A stretch of DNA of 64,000 bases from Rs1 sp038900335 (GCA_038900335.1 JBBMRB010000006.1:62001-126000); one strand, 5' to 3'; positions 17,914-27,615 are shown, counted from the first letter of the stretch. The notes: generated from the sequence alone by a model not told the origin. A program made the numbers and translations.

Positions 17914-18105
17914 CAAACTAAGCTGAGGCTGGGCTGTTTTATCAAAATATCGAAAAAAAAAGAAAATTTAATGTGAATAGGTTAGAATCTTTCACGTTTT
18001 TATTATTCGCAAACAAATATTCGTTTTAATTTAACGCCAGCATAAGCTAGATGCTTGTAGTAACGCTATTTTAAAGCATAAAAATAAAGAATTAAGGAAG
18101 AAATT

Positions 18106-18555
18106 ATGTGGAAGTTACTATCACTTTCAATTGTTGCATTAATTGTAGCTGGTTGTACACAAACGAAGAAAAACAACCTTGTTTACCCACCGCTAATCAC
18201 TGCTGATGCCTCGCCAGTTATTTCAAAAAGCAAAAAAAGTGCAGGCATCAAAATTGATTTTAAAAACATAACTAATGCAAGTTACAGTTATGCGCGTTTT
18301 AAACTCACAGCCTACAACAGCGCTGGCGATGTGATCAAACCGAAAAAAGGCAAAAGATCAAGTGCCTACGTGCGTCTAGCTGGCCCTATTGCCGCTGGTG
18401 CTAGCAAAACGACAACATGGTCAAACACTTGGACAAACAACAAATTAAAGTGTATATCCCTTGATGAAGTAGAGCTGATTTTTGCAGATGGTAGCGTCGA
18501 AACAGCAACTGCTAATCGCTTATTGAGCAAGAAAAAAGGTCGAGCTTGTATCTAA
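18106..18555 (+). CDS. Putative lipoprotein, unknown function
   Basis: A 149-residue protein with a short charged N-terminus, a hydrophobic segment and the lipobox VAGC, with lipidated Cys17 followed by TQTKK (no Asp at +2, so probably outer-membrane sorted). The mature part has a beta-sandwich-like feel, with residues KIDFKNITNASYSYARFKLTAYN and a later pair of Cys, and may resemble FxLYD-type domains, but I do not recognise the family firmly. A hairpin terminator separates it from the convergent DUF1820 gene. Monocistronic. Confidence 0.75.
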   Translation: MWKLLSLSIVALIVAGCTQTKKNNLVYPPLITADASPVISKSKKSAGIKIDFKNITNASYSYARFKLTAYNSAGDVIKPKKGKRSSAYVRLAGPIAAGASKTTTWSNTWTNNKLKCISLDEVELIFADGSVETATANRLLSKKKGRACI

Positions 18556-18564
18556 CGAGCCGTT

Positions 18565-18615
18565 AAAACAATGCTCTCAACAATACTAGCAACACATTAT
18601 TGAGAGCTTGTTTTT
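18565..18615. terminator. Bidirectional terminator
   Basis: Arms AAAACAATGCTCTCAA and TTGAGAGCTTGTTTT pair with one bulge or mismatch around a 19-base loop, flanked by A- and T-runs. It serves both the lipoprotein gene and the convergent DUF1820 gene. Confidence 0.7.
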
Positions 18616-18937
18616 AATCTTTACGCGGTGTTGGCATCGATGGAAAAGGCGACACATTACCTTTTACTGGGGTCAATTTAGCAATACCTGAGCGCTCGAC
18701 CTCATCAATTCTTAGAATAGCCTGTGTTGGAATAAACGAGCTTTTCACCTCGTTAAATAATTGTTTTACCTTCTCCTCCCCTGGGTCTACTAGCAACTCT
18801 GAACGCTGACCAAAGATAAAGCCCTCTAGTTGAATAAAGCCCCAAATATCACTTTGGTATACATGCTGTACAAACACTTCGACAATTTTATCTTGGTTGA
18901 TAAAAGTGACGCGATAAATAGCATCCTCTTTGGACAT
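18614..18937 (-). CDS. DUF1820 family protein
   Basis: A 107-residue cytoplasmic protein matching DUF1820 in length and key phrases: YRVTFINQ near the start, YQSDIWGFIQLEGFIFG, the VDPGEEK turn, the IPTQAILRIDEVE strand and the GNVSPFP tail. The family is common in gammaproteobacteria and its function is unknown to me. Monocistronic and convergent with the preceding lipoprotein gene. Confidence 0.88.
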   Translation of the reverse strand: MSKEDAIYRVTFINQDKIVEVFVQHVYQSDIWGFIQLEGFIFGQRSELLVDPGEEKVKQLFNEVKSSFIPTQAILRIDEVERSGIAKLTPVKGNVSPFPSMPTPRKD

Positions 18938-19273
18938 ATTACTCTCTCAGATTACAAACATTAGGAAAATCATTGTACATATTAGCCCGTTAAATAAGCC
19001 AAGCAAATACGCTGTTAATAGGGACAGCCATGGCAATTACAATCCAAATGAATATTTTTTGACTATTTGGTCTGTGAAATAGCTATAAGTCAGATACACC
19101 AGTATAATGCTAGGATATTTTTAACAAGTTGTTATTCACTCATAACGAGGTAGCGACGATACTTTACAACATTTAACTTCCCATCTTAGTGCCAGTTAAT
19201 GAAGTAGGGTTAAAAACACATAATTGACATGTTGGCATTTTGCCAATGACAGAACAACAGAACAAGGTGCGCA
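18938..19273. other. Intergenic upstream of miaB
   Basis: No gene is seen. A small inverted repeat TTGGCA-TTT-TGCCAA lies at 19232-19246 just after a TTGACA hexamer (19224-19229), and CAGAACAA occurs twice in a row immediately before the miaB ribosome site. The miaB promoter is probably here, but I cannot pair the boxes with confidence. Confidence 0.4.
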
Positions 19274-20677
19274 ATGGCAAAGAAGCTATTTATTAAAACT
19301 CATGGTTGTCAGATGAACGAGTATGACTCTTCTCGTATGGCTGATTTATTAGGCGAAAGTCACGAGCTCGAACTCACTGAAAACGCTGAGGACGCCGACG
19401 TACTTCTACTCAACACTTGTTCTATCAGAGAAAAAGCGCAAGAGAAGGTGTTCCATCAACTAGGGCGCTGGCGCAAACTGAAAGAAAAAAACCCGAATCT
19501 AAAAATCGGTGTTGGCGGCTGTGTAGCCAGCCAAGAGGGCGACAAAATACTTAAGCGCGCCCCTTTTGTCGATATGGTTTTTGGCCCACAAACACTACAC
19601 CGCCTACCTGAAATGATCGACTTAACCGATCAGGGCAAACTTGGTGTTGTCGATGTTACCTTCCCTGAAATCGAAAAATTCGATAATTTGCCTGCACCTA
19701 TTGCAACCGGCGCTGAAGCCTTTGTTTCAGTAATGGAAGGTTGTAGTAAATACTGTACGTTCTGCGTGGTACCTTATACTCGTGGCGAAGAAGTTAGCCG
19801 CCCGTTAGATAGCGTATTAGCAGAGTGCAATGAGCTAGCAGAGCAAGGTGTACGTGAAGTTAACTTGTTAGGGCAAAACGTTAATGCTTACCAAGGCGCG
19901 ACTCCTGATGGTATCACTGCTGATTTAGCTGAGCTTATTCGTATCATTGCCACTATTGATGGTATTGATCGCATTCGCTTCACCACATCTCACCCAGTTG
20001 AATTCACCGACTCTTTAATCGATGTATACGCCGATGTGCCTGAGTTAGTCAGCCATTTGCATCTACCTGTACAGTCTGGTTCTGATGCTATTTTAATGGC
20101 GATGAAACGCGGCCATACTGCGATTGAATATAAATCAAAAATGCGCAGAATTAAAAAAATGCGCCCTGATATCTGTTTCTCTTCTGACTTCATTATTGGT
20201 TTTCCAGGTGAAACCGAATTTGATTTTCAGCAGACAATGAAACTGATCGATGACATCGGTTTTGATATATCTTACAGCTTTATTTATAGTCGCAGACCGG
20301 GAACTCCTGCATCTGATATTCCAGATACCGTCACGGACGAGACCAAAAAAGAGCGTTTAAAACTGCTACAAGATAAAATAACCCACAACGCACAGATGAT
20401 CAGTAGACAAATGGTGGGCACTAGCCAACGCATTCTAGTTAATGATTACTCTAAGAAAGACCCTGGCATGTTATCAGGTCGTACTGAGAACAACCGCGTG
20501 GTTAACTTTCGTTGCGATGATGCGAACCTAATCGGCAAGTTTGCTGATGTCGAAATCATTCAAGCCTACACCAACTCATTAATTGGTAAGTTGTTACGCT
20601 CTGAATTAGATGAATTACAGCCTTACATCCCAGGCAATTCAACTCATCAAGTGGCTAATCCTATAGGATCAATTTAA
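19274..20677 (+). CDS. miaB: tRNA-2-methylthio-N6-dimethylallyladenosine synthase MiaB
   Basis: A 467-residue radical SAM methylthiotransferase that converts i6A37 to ms2i6A37 in tRNAs reading UNN codons. The N-terminal UPF0004 domain carries the three auxiliary-cluster cysteines (HGCQMNEYDS, NTCSIREKAQ, GGCVAS). The radical SAM motif is CSKYCTFC, followed by VPYTRGEE. A TRAM domain closes the protein from about residue 375. Length is normal (E. coli 474). It abuts the phoH-like gene with no gap and leads the conserved miaB-ybeZ-ybeY-ybeX-lnt operon. Confidence 0.97.
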   Translation: MAKKLFIKTHGCQMNEYDSSRMADLLGESHELELTENAEDADVLLLNTCSIREKAQEKVFHQLGRWRKLKEKNPNLKIGVGGCVASQEGDKILKRAPFVDMVFGPQTLHRLPEMIDLTDQGKLGVVDVTFPEIEKFDNLPAPIATGAEAFVSVMEGCSKYCTFCVVPYTRGEEVSRPLDSVLAECNELAEQGVREVNLLGQNVNAYQGATPDGITADLAELIRIIATIDGIDRIRFTTSHPVEFTDSLIDVYADVPELVSHLHLPVQSGSDAILMAMKRGHTAIEYKSKMRRIKKMRPDICFSSDFIIGFPGETEFDFQQTMKLIDDIGFDISYSFIYSRRPGTPASDIPDTVTDETKKERLKLLQDKITHNAQMISRQMVGTSQRILVNDYSKKDPGMLSGRTENNRVVNFRCDDANLIGKFADVEIIQAYTNSLIGKLLRSELDELQPYIPGNSTHQVANPIGSI

Positions 20678-21691
20678 ATGGCAGTCGACATAGTTAATAC
20701 CAGTGATTCAATCAGTTTTACACTATCACACAGTGACACTGCAGCGCTGGCAAACCTTTGCGGTCAATACAATGAACATCTTAAGCTGATTGAAAAACGC
20801 CTAAATGTCATTATTAGCAACAGAGCGACTGATTTTAATATTGTTGGTGATAAAAAACTGATCAGAAAAGTAGAGCAGTTGCTGAAAGATATGTATCTAG
20901 AGTCGTGCAACGGTAAAGAGCTTGATTTAGAACAAGTACATTTATCGATGCAACAATCGGGCATTGAAGAAGAGCACAGCTCGCAAGAGGGCATTGTCGA
21001 TGCCAACTTGGTTATCCGTACTCGCAAAGTATTGGTTAAACCGCGCGGCCCTAGCCAGCAAAAATATGTACGCTCGATCCTAACCAAAGATATCAACTTT
21101 GGTATTGGACCTGCCGGTACCGGTAAAACTTATCTCGCCGTTGCCTGTGCCGTAGAAGCACTAGAGCGTGAAGATGTAGAGCGTATCTTATTAGTTAGAC
21201 CGGCAGTTGAAGCCGGTGAAAAACTAGGGTTCTTACCTGGCGATCTATCACAAAAAGTTGACCCTTATTTACGCCCTTTATACGATGCGTTATTTGAAAT
21301 GTTAGGTTTTGAAAAAGTCGCAAAGCTAATAGAGCGTAATATCATTGAAATAGCACCGCTCGCTTATATGCGCGGGCGCACGCTTAATGGCTCTTTTGTG
21401 ATTTTGGATGAAAGCCAAAACACCACCAGAGAGCAAATGAAAATGTTCTTAACGCGTATTGGTTTTGGCTCTACTGCTGTTATCACTGGTGATATTACCC
21501 AGGTAGATTTACCTAAGGGCGTACCGTCAGGTTTGCGTCATGCAGCAGAGGTATTGACCGGCGTTGAAGGCATCGGCTTTAACTACTTCTCTTCAAAAGA
21601 TGTGGTGCGCCACCACTTAGTGCAACATATTGTAGAAGCCTATGATCGCTTTGATTTGAAACCTTCTAGCAACTCTATGAGTCATCGATAA
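20678..21691 (+). CDS. ybeZ: PhoH-like ATPase YbeZ
   Basis: A 337-residue protein with an N-terminal KH-like region and a PhoH ATPase domain: Walker A is GPAGTGKT, Walker B FVILDESQN, and the ITGDITQVDLP sensor region follows. YbeZ works with the endoribonuclease YbeY in rRNA maturation and ribosome quality control. The ATG immediately follows the miaB stop, and the stop overlaps the start of ybeY by one base, indicating tight coupling. Confidence 0.95.
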   Translation: MAVDIVNTSDSISFTLSHSDTAALANLCGQYNEHLKLIEKRLNVIISNRATDFNIVGDKKLIRKVEQLLKDMYLESCNGKELDLEQVHLSMQQSGIEEEHSSQEGIVDANLVIRTRKVLVKPRGPSQQKYVRSILTKDINFGIGPAGTGKTYLAVACAVEALEREDVERILLVRPAVEAGEKLGFLPGDLSQKVDPYLRPLYDALFEMLGFEKVAKLIERNIIEIAPLAYMRGRTLNGSFVILDESQNTTREQMKMFLTRIGFGSTAVITGDITQVDLPKGVPSGLRHAAEVLTGVEGIGFNYFSSKDVVRHHLVQHIVEAYDRFDLKPSSNSMSHR

Positions 21692-22158
21692 TGATGATAG
21701 CAGAGCTAGATGTTCAATTTGCTGTAAATCAGCAACAGCTACCGAGTGATCAACACATTCAAAAATGGGTCGACACCGCCCTAAAAGCTTATGACAAGAG
21801 CTTTTCAATGTGTGTGCGTATTGTCGACACAGAGGAAAGCCAAGCTCTAAATAGTCAGTATCGCGGTAAAGATTACCCAACAAACGTACTATCTTTTACT
21901 TTTGATATGCCCGAATGTGTTGAACAAGACACACTCGAGCTAGGCGACTTAGTTGTCTGTGCGGATGTTGTTGCAAAAGAAGCACAAGAGCAAAACAAAC
22001 AGCTTTTTGATCACTGGGCGCACATGATAGTGCACGGGACCTTGCATCTTTTAGGTTTTGACCATATAAACGATGATGAAGCTGAAGAAATGGAACAGCT
22101 TGAGCGAGATATTCTCGCTCAACTTAATATTGCTGATCCCTACCTAGAAACTAACTAA
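21691..22158 (+). CDS. ybeY: Endoribonuclease YbeY
   Basis: A 155-residue zinc endoribonuclease acting in 16S rRNA 3' end maturation and ribosome quality control. The metal motif H-G-x-L-H-L-x-G-x-D-H is present as HGTLHLLGFDH, along with the YRGKDYPTNVLSF segment. Length matches the family (E. coli 155). Starts ATGATG, overlapping the end of the phoH-like gene by one base. Confidence 0.96.
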   Translation: MMIAELDVQFAVNQQQLPSDQHIQKWVDTALKAYDKSFSMCVRIVDTEESQALNSQYRGKDYPTNVLSFTFDMPECVEQDTLELGDLVVCADVVAKEAQEQNKQLFDHWAHMIVHGTLHLLGFDHINDDEAEEMEQLERDILAQLNIADPYLETN

Positions 22159-22190
22159 TTACGAGCAACAGCTCGGAGCTAAAAAAACAC

Positions 22191-23033
22191 ATGAGTGAAG
22201 ATCGATCAGAAAAACCTCGAAGTATATTTGGGCGCATAGCCCATGCTTTATCACTTGATCCAAAAACGAAGCAGGAAGTACTCGACGTTATCAAAGAAGC
22301 TGCAGATGATAATTTATTAGACCATGAAGCAATGTCTATCATTGAAGGAGCGATGAACGTTGGTGACAAACAGGTACGCGATATTATGGTGCCTAGATCA
22401 AAAATGGTTATTATCGAAGCAGATCAAACTATCAAAGAATTTTTACCTACTATTATATCCAGTGCGCACTCGCGCTTTCCAGTAGTAGGCAAAAATCCAG
22501 ATGAAATTATCGGTGTTTTACTAGCAAAAGATTTATTACCTAGTTTATTACTAGATGATAATGACCCCGAGTTCACTATCAGAGATCAACTAAGAACGGT
22601 AACGTTCATCCCTGAGAGCAAAAGACTCAATACTTTACTTAAAGAGTTTCGCACAACCCGCAGCCATTTAGCGATTGTTGTCGATGAATACGGCGGCATT
22701 GCAGGCCTCATCACTATCGAAGACGTATTGGAACAAATCGTTGGCGAGATAGAAGATGAGCATGATCTGATTGAAGATGAAGGCAATATCAGACCTTTTG
22801 ATGACAATGCTTTTTTAGTCAAAGCATTGACTGACTTAGAAGATTTTGATGAATACTTTGGCTCGACCTTTGACCTTTATGACTTTGACACCATCGGCGG
22901 CATTGTCACACAACGATTTGGCCACCTACCGCAAAAGGATGAAGAGATCATCATTGATGGTTTTAAGTTTAAAGTCCTGTCCTCAGAGAACCGTCGAATA
23001 CGGCTCTTACAAGTAGAAAAGGTCGATGACTAA
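22191..23033 (+). CDS. corC: CorC/YbeX transporter-associated CBS-domain protein
   Basis: A 280-residue cytoplasmic protein with two CBS domains (about residues 65-185) and a C-terminal transporter-associated CorC_HlyC domain (about 200-278). Landmarks are VRDIMVPRSKM, the HLAIVVDEYGGIAGLITIEDVLEQIVGEI stretch and the DTIGGIVTQRFGHLP motif. YbeX/CorC has been linked to magnesium/cobalt efflux and ribosome metabolism. It lies between ybeY and lnt, as is typical. Confidence 0.94.
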   Translation: MSEDRSEKPRSIFGRIAHALSLDPKTKQEVLDVIKEAADDNLLDHEAMSIIEGAMNVGDKQVRDIMVPRSKMVIIEADQTIKEFLPTIISSAHSRFPVVGKNPDEIIGVLLAKDLLPSLLLDDNDPEFTIRDQLRTVTFIPESKRLNTLLKEFRTTRSHLAIVVDEYGGIAGLITIEDVLEQIVGEIEDEHDLIEDEGNIRPFDDNAFLVKALTDLEDFDEYFGSTFDLYDFDTIGGIVTQRFGHLPQKDEEIIIDGFKFKVLSSENRRIRLLQVEKVDD

Positions 23034-23036
23034 ACA

Positions 23037-24536
23037 ATGAAAAAAAAGGCCTTACTCGCCTTATTATCAGGTGCTGCGACGACATTGGCGTTCGCACCTT
23101 TTAATCTTTTTGCCTGCGCGTTAATCACCCCAGCCATCTTATACTTGCTACTTAAAAACCAAAACGTTAAACAAGCTTGCCTACTTGGCTGGTTATACGG
23201 CTTAGGTTTTTTTGGTACTGGGGTATCATGGGTCTATGTCAGCATTCACACCTATGGCTACACTCACCCTATTGTTGCAGCGACACTTACCTTGCTGTTT
23301 TGTGCAGCACTGGCTATTCTATTTTTATTACAGGCATGGCTATACCAAAAATATTTTAGTGCGATACACAGCGCACTCAGCTTTGGTGTTATTTGGCTAT
23401 TGTTTGAATGGCTGCGTAGCTGGCTATTCACCGGCTTCCCTTGGCTTTATTTAGGTTACAGCACATTAGATACACCGCTATCGGTCTATGCAGTTATAGG
23501 CGGTGTCTGGCTTAACTCGGCGCTGGTTATTGTTATCAGCTTAAGTTTGGCAATGATTGTTGTTAAACGCAGCACTAGGCAATTAGTCATCAGTGTGTCA
23601 CTAATAACATTAATCATCGGCACAAGTTTTGTTATTCCTACACAGTGGACTCACAGCTCAGGTGCTAAAATAGATATCGCCATTGTACAGCCTGATATTG
23701 CACAACAAACTAAATGGCAAGGCAACCAGCTAGGTAATATTGTTGAAAGATATTACCAAATGAGCAAACCGCTGATTGGCAACAACGTTATTATTTGGCC
23801 TGAAACAGCGATCCCTAGCTTCTATCAAAATGTTGATGGCTTTTTTGCCCCACTCGTCACAGCCCAGCAACAACAAGGCGGCTCTATTATTAGCGGCCTA
23901 CCTATGCAAGAGCCAGATAATAACCATCCTGATGGTCGACGCATTCACAACTCTATCTTGAATATGACCCAGGGTAGCTACTACCATAAGCAGCGCTTGG
24001 TACCCTTTGGTGAGTACGTACCTTTTCAAGCGGAGTTTAGAGACCTCTTTAACTTCTTAAATATTCCAGAGCTGACATTTAGCATACCTGAAGTTAAAAA
24101 CCAGCCACTATTAAGTGTTGGTGATTATCACTACAGCACTGCTATTTGTTATGAAATAGCCTACCCAGAACTGGTCAGGCAATACAGTAAAACAGCAGAT
24201 ATCATACTGACCGTCTCTAATGACACTTGGTTTAGTCATTCTATTGGCCCAGATCAGCACTTTCAAATCGCTAGAATGAGAGCAGTTGAAAACGGCCGCT
24301 GGCTAATACGCAGTGCTAATAATGGCATAACAGCTGTAGTTGATGCCCAAGGCAAGGTTGTGGATATTGCTCCTCGCTACACGCAAGCCGTGTTAAAATC
24401 GAGTGTGCAGCCATTACAGGGGCTAACACCTTATCAGCGACTAGGCGTTTGGCCGCTACTCGCTGGTTACTTCGCTTTTTTATTGTGGGTTTTAGTCAGA
24501 CGAAAAATTGAGATAACAAAGAAGGCAAAACAGTAG
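23037..24536 (+). CDS. lnt: Apolipoprotein N-acyltransferase
   Basis: A 499-residue inner-membrane enzyme that adds the third acyl chain to the N-terminal Cys of lipoproteins, in the last step of lipoprotein maturation. About seven N-terminal helices precede a nitrilase-like periplasmic domain. Catalytic elements are visible: the Glu in IWPETAIPSF, the Lys in the KQRLVPFGEYVPF loop, and the Cys in AICYEIAYPEL. It starts three bases after the corC stop and ends the operon. Lipoproteins with clear lipoboxes (18106, bamE) are encoded nearby. Confidence 0.96.
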   Translation: MKKKALLALLSGAATTLAFAPFNLFACALITPAILYLLLKNQNVKQACLLGWLYGLGFFGTGVSWVYVSIHTYGYTHPIVAATLTLLFCAALAILFLLQAWLYQKYFSAIHSALSFGVIWLLFEWLRSWLFTGFPWLYLGYSTLDTPLSVYAVIGGVWLNSALVIVISLSLAMIVVKRSTRQLVISVSLITLIIGTSFVIPTQWTHSSGAKIDIAIVQPDIAQQTKWQGNQLGNIVERYYQMSKPLIGNNVIIWPETAIPSFYQNVDGFFAPLVTAQQQQGGSIISGLPMQEPDNNHPDGRRIHNSILNMTQGSYYHKQRLVPFGEYVPFQAEFRDLFNFLNIPELTFSIPEVKNQPLLSVGDYHYSTAICYEIAYPELVRQYSKTADIILTVSNDTWFSHSIGPDQHFQIARMRAVENGRWLIRSANNGITAVVDAQGKVVDIAPRYTQAVLKSSVQPLQGLTPYQRLGVWPLLAGYFAFLLWVLVRRKIEITKKAKQ

Positions 24537-24556
24537 CAGTATATCAACACTGCTAC
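24533..24556. terminator. Hairpin at the end of lnt
   Basis: Eight-base arms GTAGCAGT and ACTGCTAC around an eight-base loop, overlapping the lnt stop. There is no long T-run after it, so termination would be weak; it also faces the convergent SUKH-like gene. Confidence 0.4.
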
Positions 24557-24564
24557 TTAAACCA

Positions 24565-24972
24565 TTAGCTAGCTAGCCAGATTTTTTCGCACCAAATCCA
24601 AATAGACTCCCAGTTCTGGCCATCTAAAACGCCCTTATTGTAGCTCCATACACCGATATAACCTTCTTGGGCGATAAAATAATAGCCATTATCCATTTCA
24701 CAGATCGGGATATATTCTCGCGGCAAGCCTTTATCCCAAGCAACGGATGTCATTTCAGGCAAATAAGTATGACTAAAATCATCTGTTGCAGTCACCGGCT
24801 GCAGCGAACCGTAAGCGACATCGCTGACAGTGAGCAAAAAGTCTTTTAGATCATTGGGTAAATGAAGCAGTATTTGCTCTTGTATCAGTACTAACTCATC
24901 TTCATCAGGCAATTCAATGGATGCAAATCTATCTTGGTTCTTTTCTCTTAGCTCATCTACTATTTCATTCAT
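24565..24972 (-). CDS. SMI1/KNR4 (SUKH) family protein
   Basis: A 135-residue acidic protein resembling SMI1/KNR4: the early LP-x-DLKDFLLTVSDVAYGSL segment, a central SVAWDKGLPREYIPICEMDNGYYFI stretch and the GVWSYNKG strand followed by a Trp-rich end. SUKH proteins are often immunity proteins against nuclease-type toxins, but many are orphans. No toxin gene or secretion module stands next to it, so an immunity role is only a possibility. Monocistronic and convergent with lnt. Confidence 0.78.
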   Translation of the reverse strand: MNEIVDELREKNQDRFASIELPDEDELVLIQEQILLHLPNDLKDFLLTVSDVAYGSLQPVTATDDFSHTYLPEMTSVAWDKGLPREYIPICEMDNGYYFIAQEGYIGVWSYNKGVLDGQNWESIWIWCEKIWLAS

Positions 24973-25125
24973 TAACTCACCTAAACATCACATTAGTTAT
25001 AGCGAGGTATCGCTACAACATCAAACTTGGTTGGACTTTATTTAATGACAACGAGGGCTCGACACATCAGATGAAGCGCTAGCTATCGTGGTAATTAGCG
25101 CGCAATGTCACTTATTTTATATTGT

Positions 25126-26283
25126 TTATAGCAACTCAAATTTACTTGGACTTTGCGTTGGCGCTAATGGCTCGGCTCTTGGTTTATCACTTTCTTTTTC
25201 TATTGATTCATCACGCGCCTCATCTCTATCTGAGAGCTTTAACTTCAACCTTAAGTTATTGGCAGAATCAGCGTGTCGCAACGCTTGATCAACACTGATT
25301 TTCCCTGCTTTTACTAAATCAAACAATGAAGAATCAAACGTTTTCATACCCAGGTTTTCAGACTTACTCATCACCTCTTTAATACCTTCAATATCCCCTT
25401 TAAGAATAAGCTCACGTATGGTTGGGGTATTAAGTAAAACTTCAATCGCCGCCGTGCGCTTACCATCAATAGTTTTAACTAATCGCTGGGAAACTATCGC
25501 GCGAATATTTAAAGAGAGGTCAGACAGCACCTGGCTATGCCTATCCTCGGTAAAGAAGTTGATAATTCTATCTAACGCTTGGTTGGCATTATTGGCATGT
25601 AGTGTAGAAATAGCTAAATGGCCGGTTTCAGCAAAGGCCAAGCAATGCTCCATCGTCTCTCTATCCCTTACCTCACCAATTAAAATAACATCCGGGGCTT
25701 GGCGCAACGTGTTAATCAAAGCATTGTGAAAACTGCGGGTATCGACACCTACTTCACGTTGATTAACAATTGATTTTTTATGGCGATGAACAAACTCAAT
25801 AGGGTCCTCGATGGTAATAATATGGCCACCAGAGTTGGCATTGCGATGATCTAGCAGCGCCGCTAGTGATGTCGATTTACCAGAACCGGTGGCGCCTACA
25901 AACAATATTAAGCCACGTTTACTCATCACTATGTCACGAAGATTATCGGGCAGGCCTAACTCTTCTAACTTAGGAATATCAGATTTAATACTACGAGCCA
26001 CTAGGGCATATTGGTTGCGCTGCTTAAATATATTGACTCGAAACCTGCCGACTTGAGCAATAGAAATAGCAAGGTTCATCTCAAGCTCTTTTTGAAAAAT
26101 CTGCCATTGCTGATCGTCCATTATTTCACGCGCAATGATTTCTAATTCGCCAACCTGTATTTTTTCATCACTAAGAGAAACGAGCTCTCCTTGAAATTTA
26201 GCACTGGGAGTTGCCATCGTTGAAAGGTATAAATCAGAGCCATCTCTTTGCGCCAATATTGTAAGGTACTTCTTGAAATCCAT
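25126..26283 (-). CDS. pilU: Type IV pilus retraction ATPase PilU
   Basis: A 385-residue member of the PilT/PilU secretion ATPases. Walker A is GATGSGKST, the Asp box is HIITIEDPIEF, Walker B covers VILIGEVRDRETM, and the His box is HLAISTLHANNANQALDRIINF. The C-terminus is extended by a charged and Pro-rich tail (KESDKPRAEPLAPTQSPS), and the N-terminus begins DFKKYLTILAQRDGSDLYL, both of which favour PilU over PilT. PilU assists PilT in pilus retraction. No other pilus genes are in the window. Confidence 0.9.
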   Translation of the reverse strand: MDFKKYLTILAQRDGSDLYLSTMATPSAKFQGELVSLSDEKIQVGELEIIAREIMDDQQWQIFQKELEMNLAISIAQVGRFRVNIFKQRNQYALVARSIKSDIPKLEELGLPDNLRDIVMSKRGLILFVGATGSGKSTSLAALLDHRNANSGGHIITIEDPIEFVHRHKKSIVNQREVGVDTRSFHNALINTLRQAPDVILIGEVRDRETMEHCLAFAETGHLAISTLHANNANQALDRIINFFTEDRHSQVLSDLSLNIRAIVSQRLVKTIDGKRTAAIEVLLNTPTIRELILKGDIEGIKEVMSKSENLGMKTFDSSLFDLVKAGKISVDQALRHADSANNLRLKLKLSDRDEARDESIEKESDKPRAEPLAPTQSPSKFELL

Positions 26284-26427
26284 GTTTCACTCCTAAAGAG
26301 ACGGGCATCATCTAATATTATTTTTTATTAATTATAGCAATTAATAAACAGACATGAGTATTTTTTTATCGACTGCTAACCATGGCACTGACTCGACAGG
26401 ATATAGCCCACAAACCACACGCGAAAA

Positions 26428-27015
26428 CTAGCGTACAACTTCTTGTCGTGTTTTTAATTTGATATCAGCATCTAATGTCACATTGAGGAATTCAGCTAAA
26501 ATATAAGAAGTAAGCCCCCATATTAAGTGGCCCTCATATAGATAACACGGTGCAAATTTTGACTGGTAACGATATTGTGCTAAATGGCCGCACTGGTTAG
26601 CAGCTTCCAGCAGAAAACTTAAAGGCACCTTAAACACACAATCTAACTCACCTTGATTAGCAGTAAACTCTATGTCATTAGCAATAATACCAACACTGGG
26701 GGTGACTTTGATATTATGTAGGGATATTTGATCATCAATTTTACCCAACACTTTGACTTGTTCAGGTAATAAATTAATTTCTTCATGTGCTTCACGCAAT
26801 GCAGTAAATACCACACTGGGGTCGCTATCATCACGCCTACCACCGGGCAGGGCGATTTCGCCGCTATGGCTAGACAGCTTTTTAGCTCTTTTAGTGAGAA
26901 TTACATGTGGCTCAAGCTCATCGGTAATAGCAATCAATACACCGGCTTGGGGCAAGTGTGCTGTAATTTTCTTACGGTTATAAAGCTCGATTCTTTGCGC
27001 TATTGTTATCAACAT
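26428..27015 (-). CDS. CoA pyrophosphatase, Nudix family (NudL-like)
   Basis: A 195-residue Nudix hydrolase of the UPF0035/NudL type that hydrolyses CoA and acyl-CoA to phosphopantetheine and 3',5'-ADP. The Nudix box ends REAHEEINL and is preceded by GGRRDDSD. The family's extra signature LTKRAKKLSSHSGEIALPGG is present and marks CoA specificity. Length matches E. coli NudL (192). Monocistronic. Confidence 0.9.
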   Translation of the reverse strand: MLITIAQRIELYNRKKITAHLPQAGVLIAITDELEPHVILTKRAKKLSSHSGEIALPGGRRDDSDPSVVFTALREAHEEINLLPEQVKVLGKIDDQISLHNIKVTPSVGIIANDIEFTANQGELDCVFKVPLSFLLEAANQCGHLAQYRYQSKFAPCYLYEGHLIWGLTSYILAEFLNVTLDADIKLKTRQEVVR

Positions 27016-27163
27016 TCAAAATACACTAAGTAACGGAAATTTTTTGTTAAGCTAACTTATCAGCTAAGCTGCGAGCCTGAACAATGCGTTACTAATCAAT
27101 CGCTAAAGTTTGGCTTTGTGCATATTTCCTAGCATTGAAAATTGTATATATATCGACAGGCAT

Positions 27164-27200
27164 AAAAAAACACTTGGGGATTCATTCCGACAAGTGCTTT
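27164..27200 (-). terminator. Terminator of the DUF3461 gene
   Basis: On the minus strand, arms CACTTG and CAAGTG around a 14-base loop are followed by a run of seven T (27164-27170). It starts about 25 bases after the DUF3461 stop. Confidence 0.75.
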
Positions 27201-27225
27201 TATAATACAAAAAGATTGTACGGAA

Positions 27226-27615
27226 TTAAAGATCTTCGATTTGACGTTTCAAATCTTCTATCTTACGAGCAACCACTTTATTTAAATGCTCAATCTCTTC
27301 CAGTATATCTTCTTTTTTAGCTTTTACGCTTTTATCATTTGCTACTAACAAATCAAGTTCTGTTACTGCTTTTAAGAAAAAAGGAGAAGATTCAGTCGTA
27401 TCACGATAAGCAGTAAGGCCTTCATTTACGCGCAGGGTTTTGTGCTGACGCTTAAATTTGAATTTTTTGCTTTTTGTCATCCACTCACCTTGATGACGAC
27501 GGTGGTAAACTTTTAAAATATCAACATCACCTTCGATACGCACTGTATAGCGATCAATATCAGAAGGTTCTTCGAAACCCATTTCTACTAATGCAGGGAA
27601 TTTTTCCACAGCCAT
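27226..27615 (-). CDS. DUF3461 family protein
   Basis: A 129-residue cytoplasmic protein matching DUF3461. The opening FPALVEMGFEEPSDIDRYTVR, the DILKVYHRR segment and the KSKKFKFKRQ basic stretch are typical. The last 35 residues form a probable coiled coil (EDILEEIEHLNKVVARKIEDL). The family is restricted to gammaproteobacteria as far as I know, and its function is unknown. Single gene with its own terminator. Confidence 0.9.
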   Translation of the reverse strand: MAVEKFPALVEMGFEEPSDIDRYTVRIEGDVDILKVYHRRHQGEWMTKSKKFKFKRQHKTLRVNEGLTAYRDTTESSPFFLKAVTELDLLVANDKSVKAKKEDILEEIEHLNKVVARKIEDLKRQIEDL

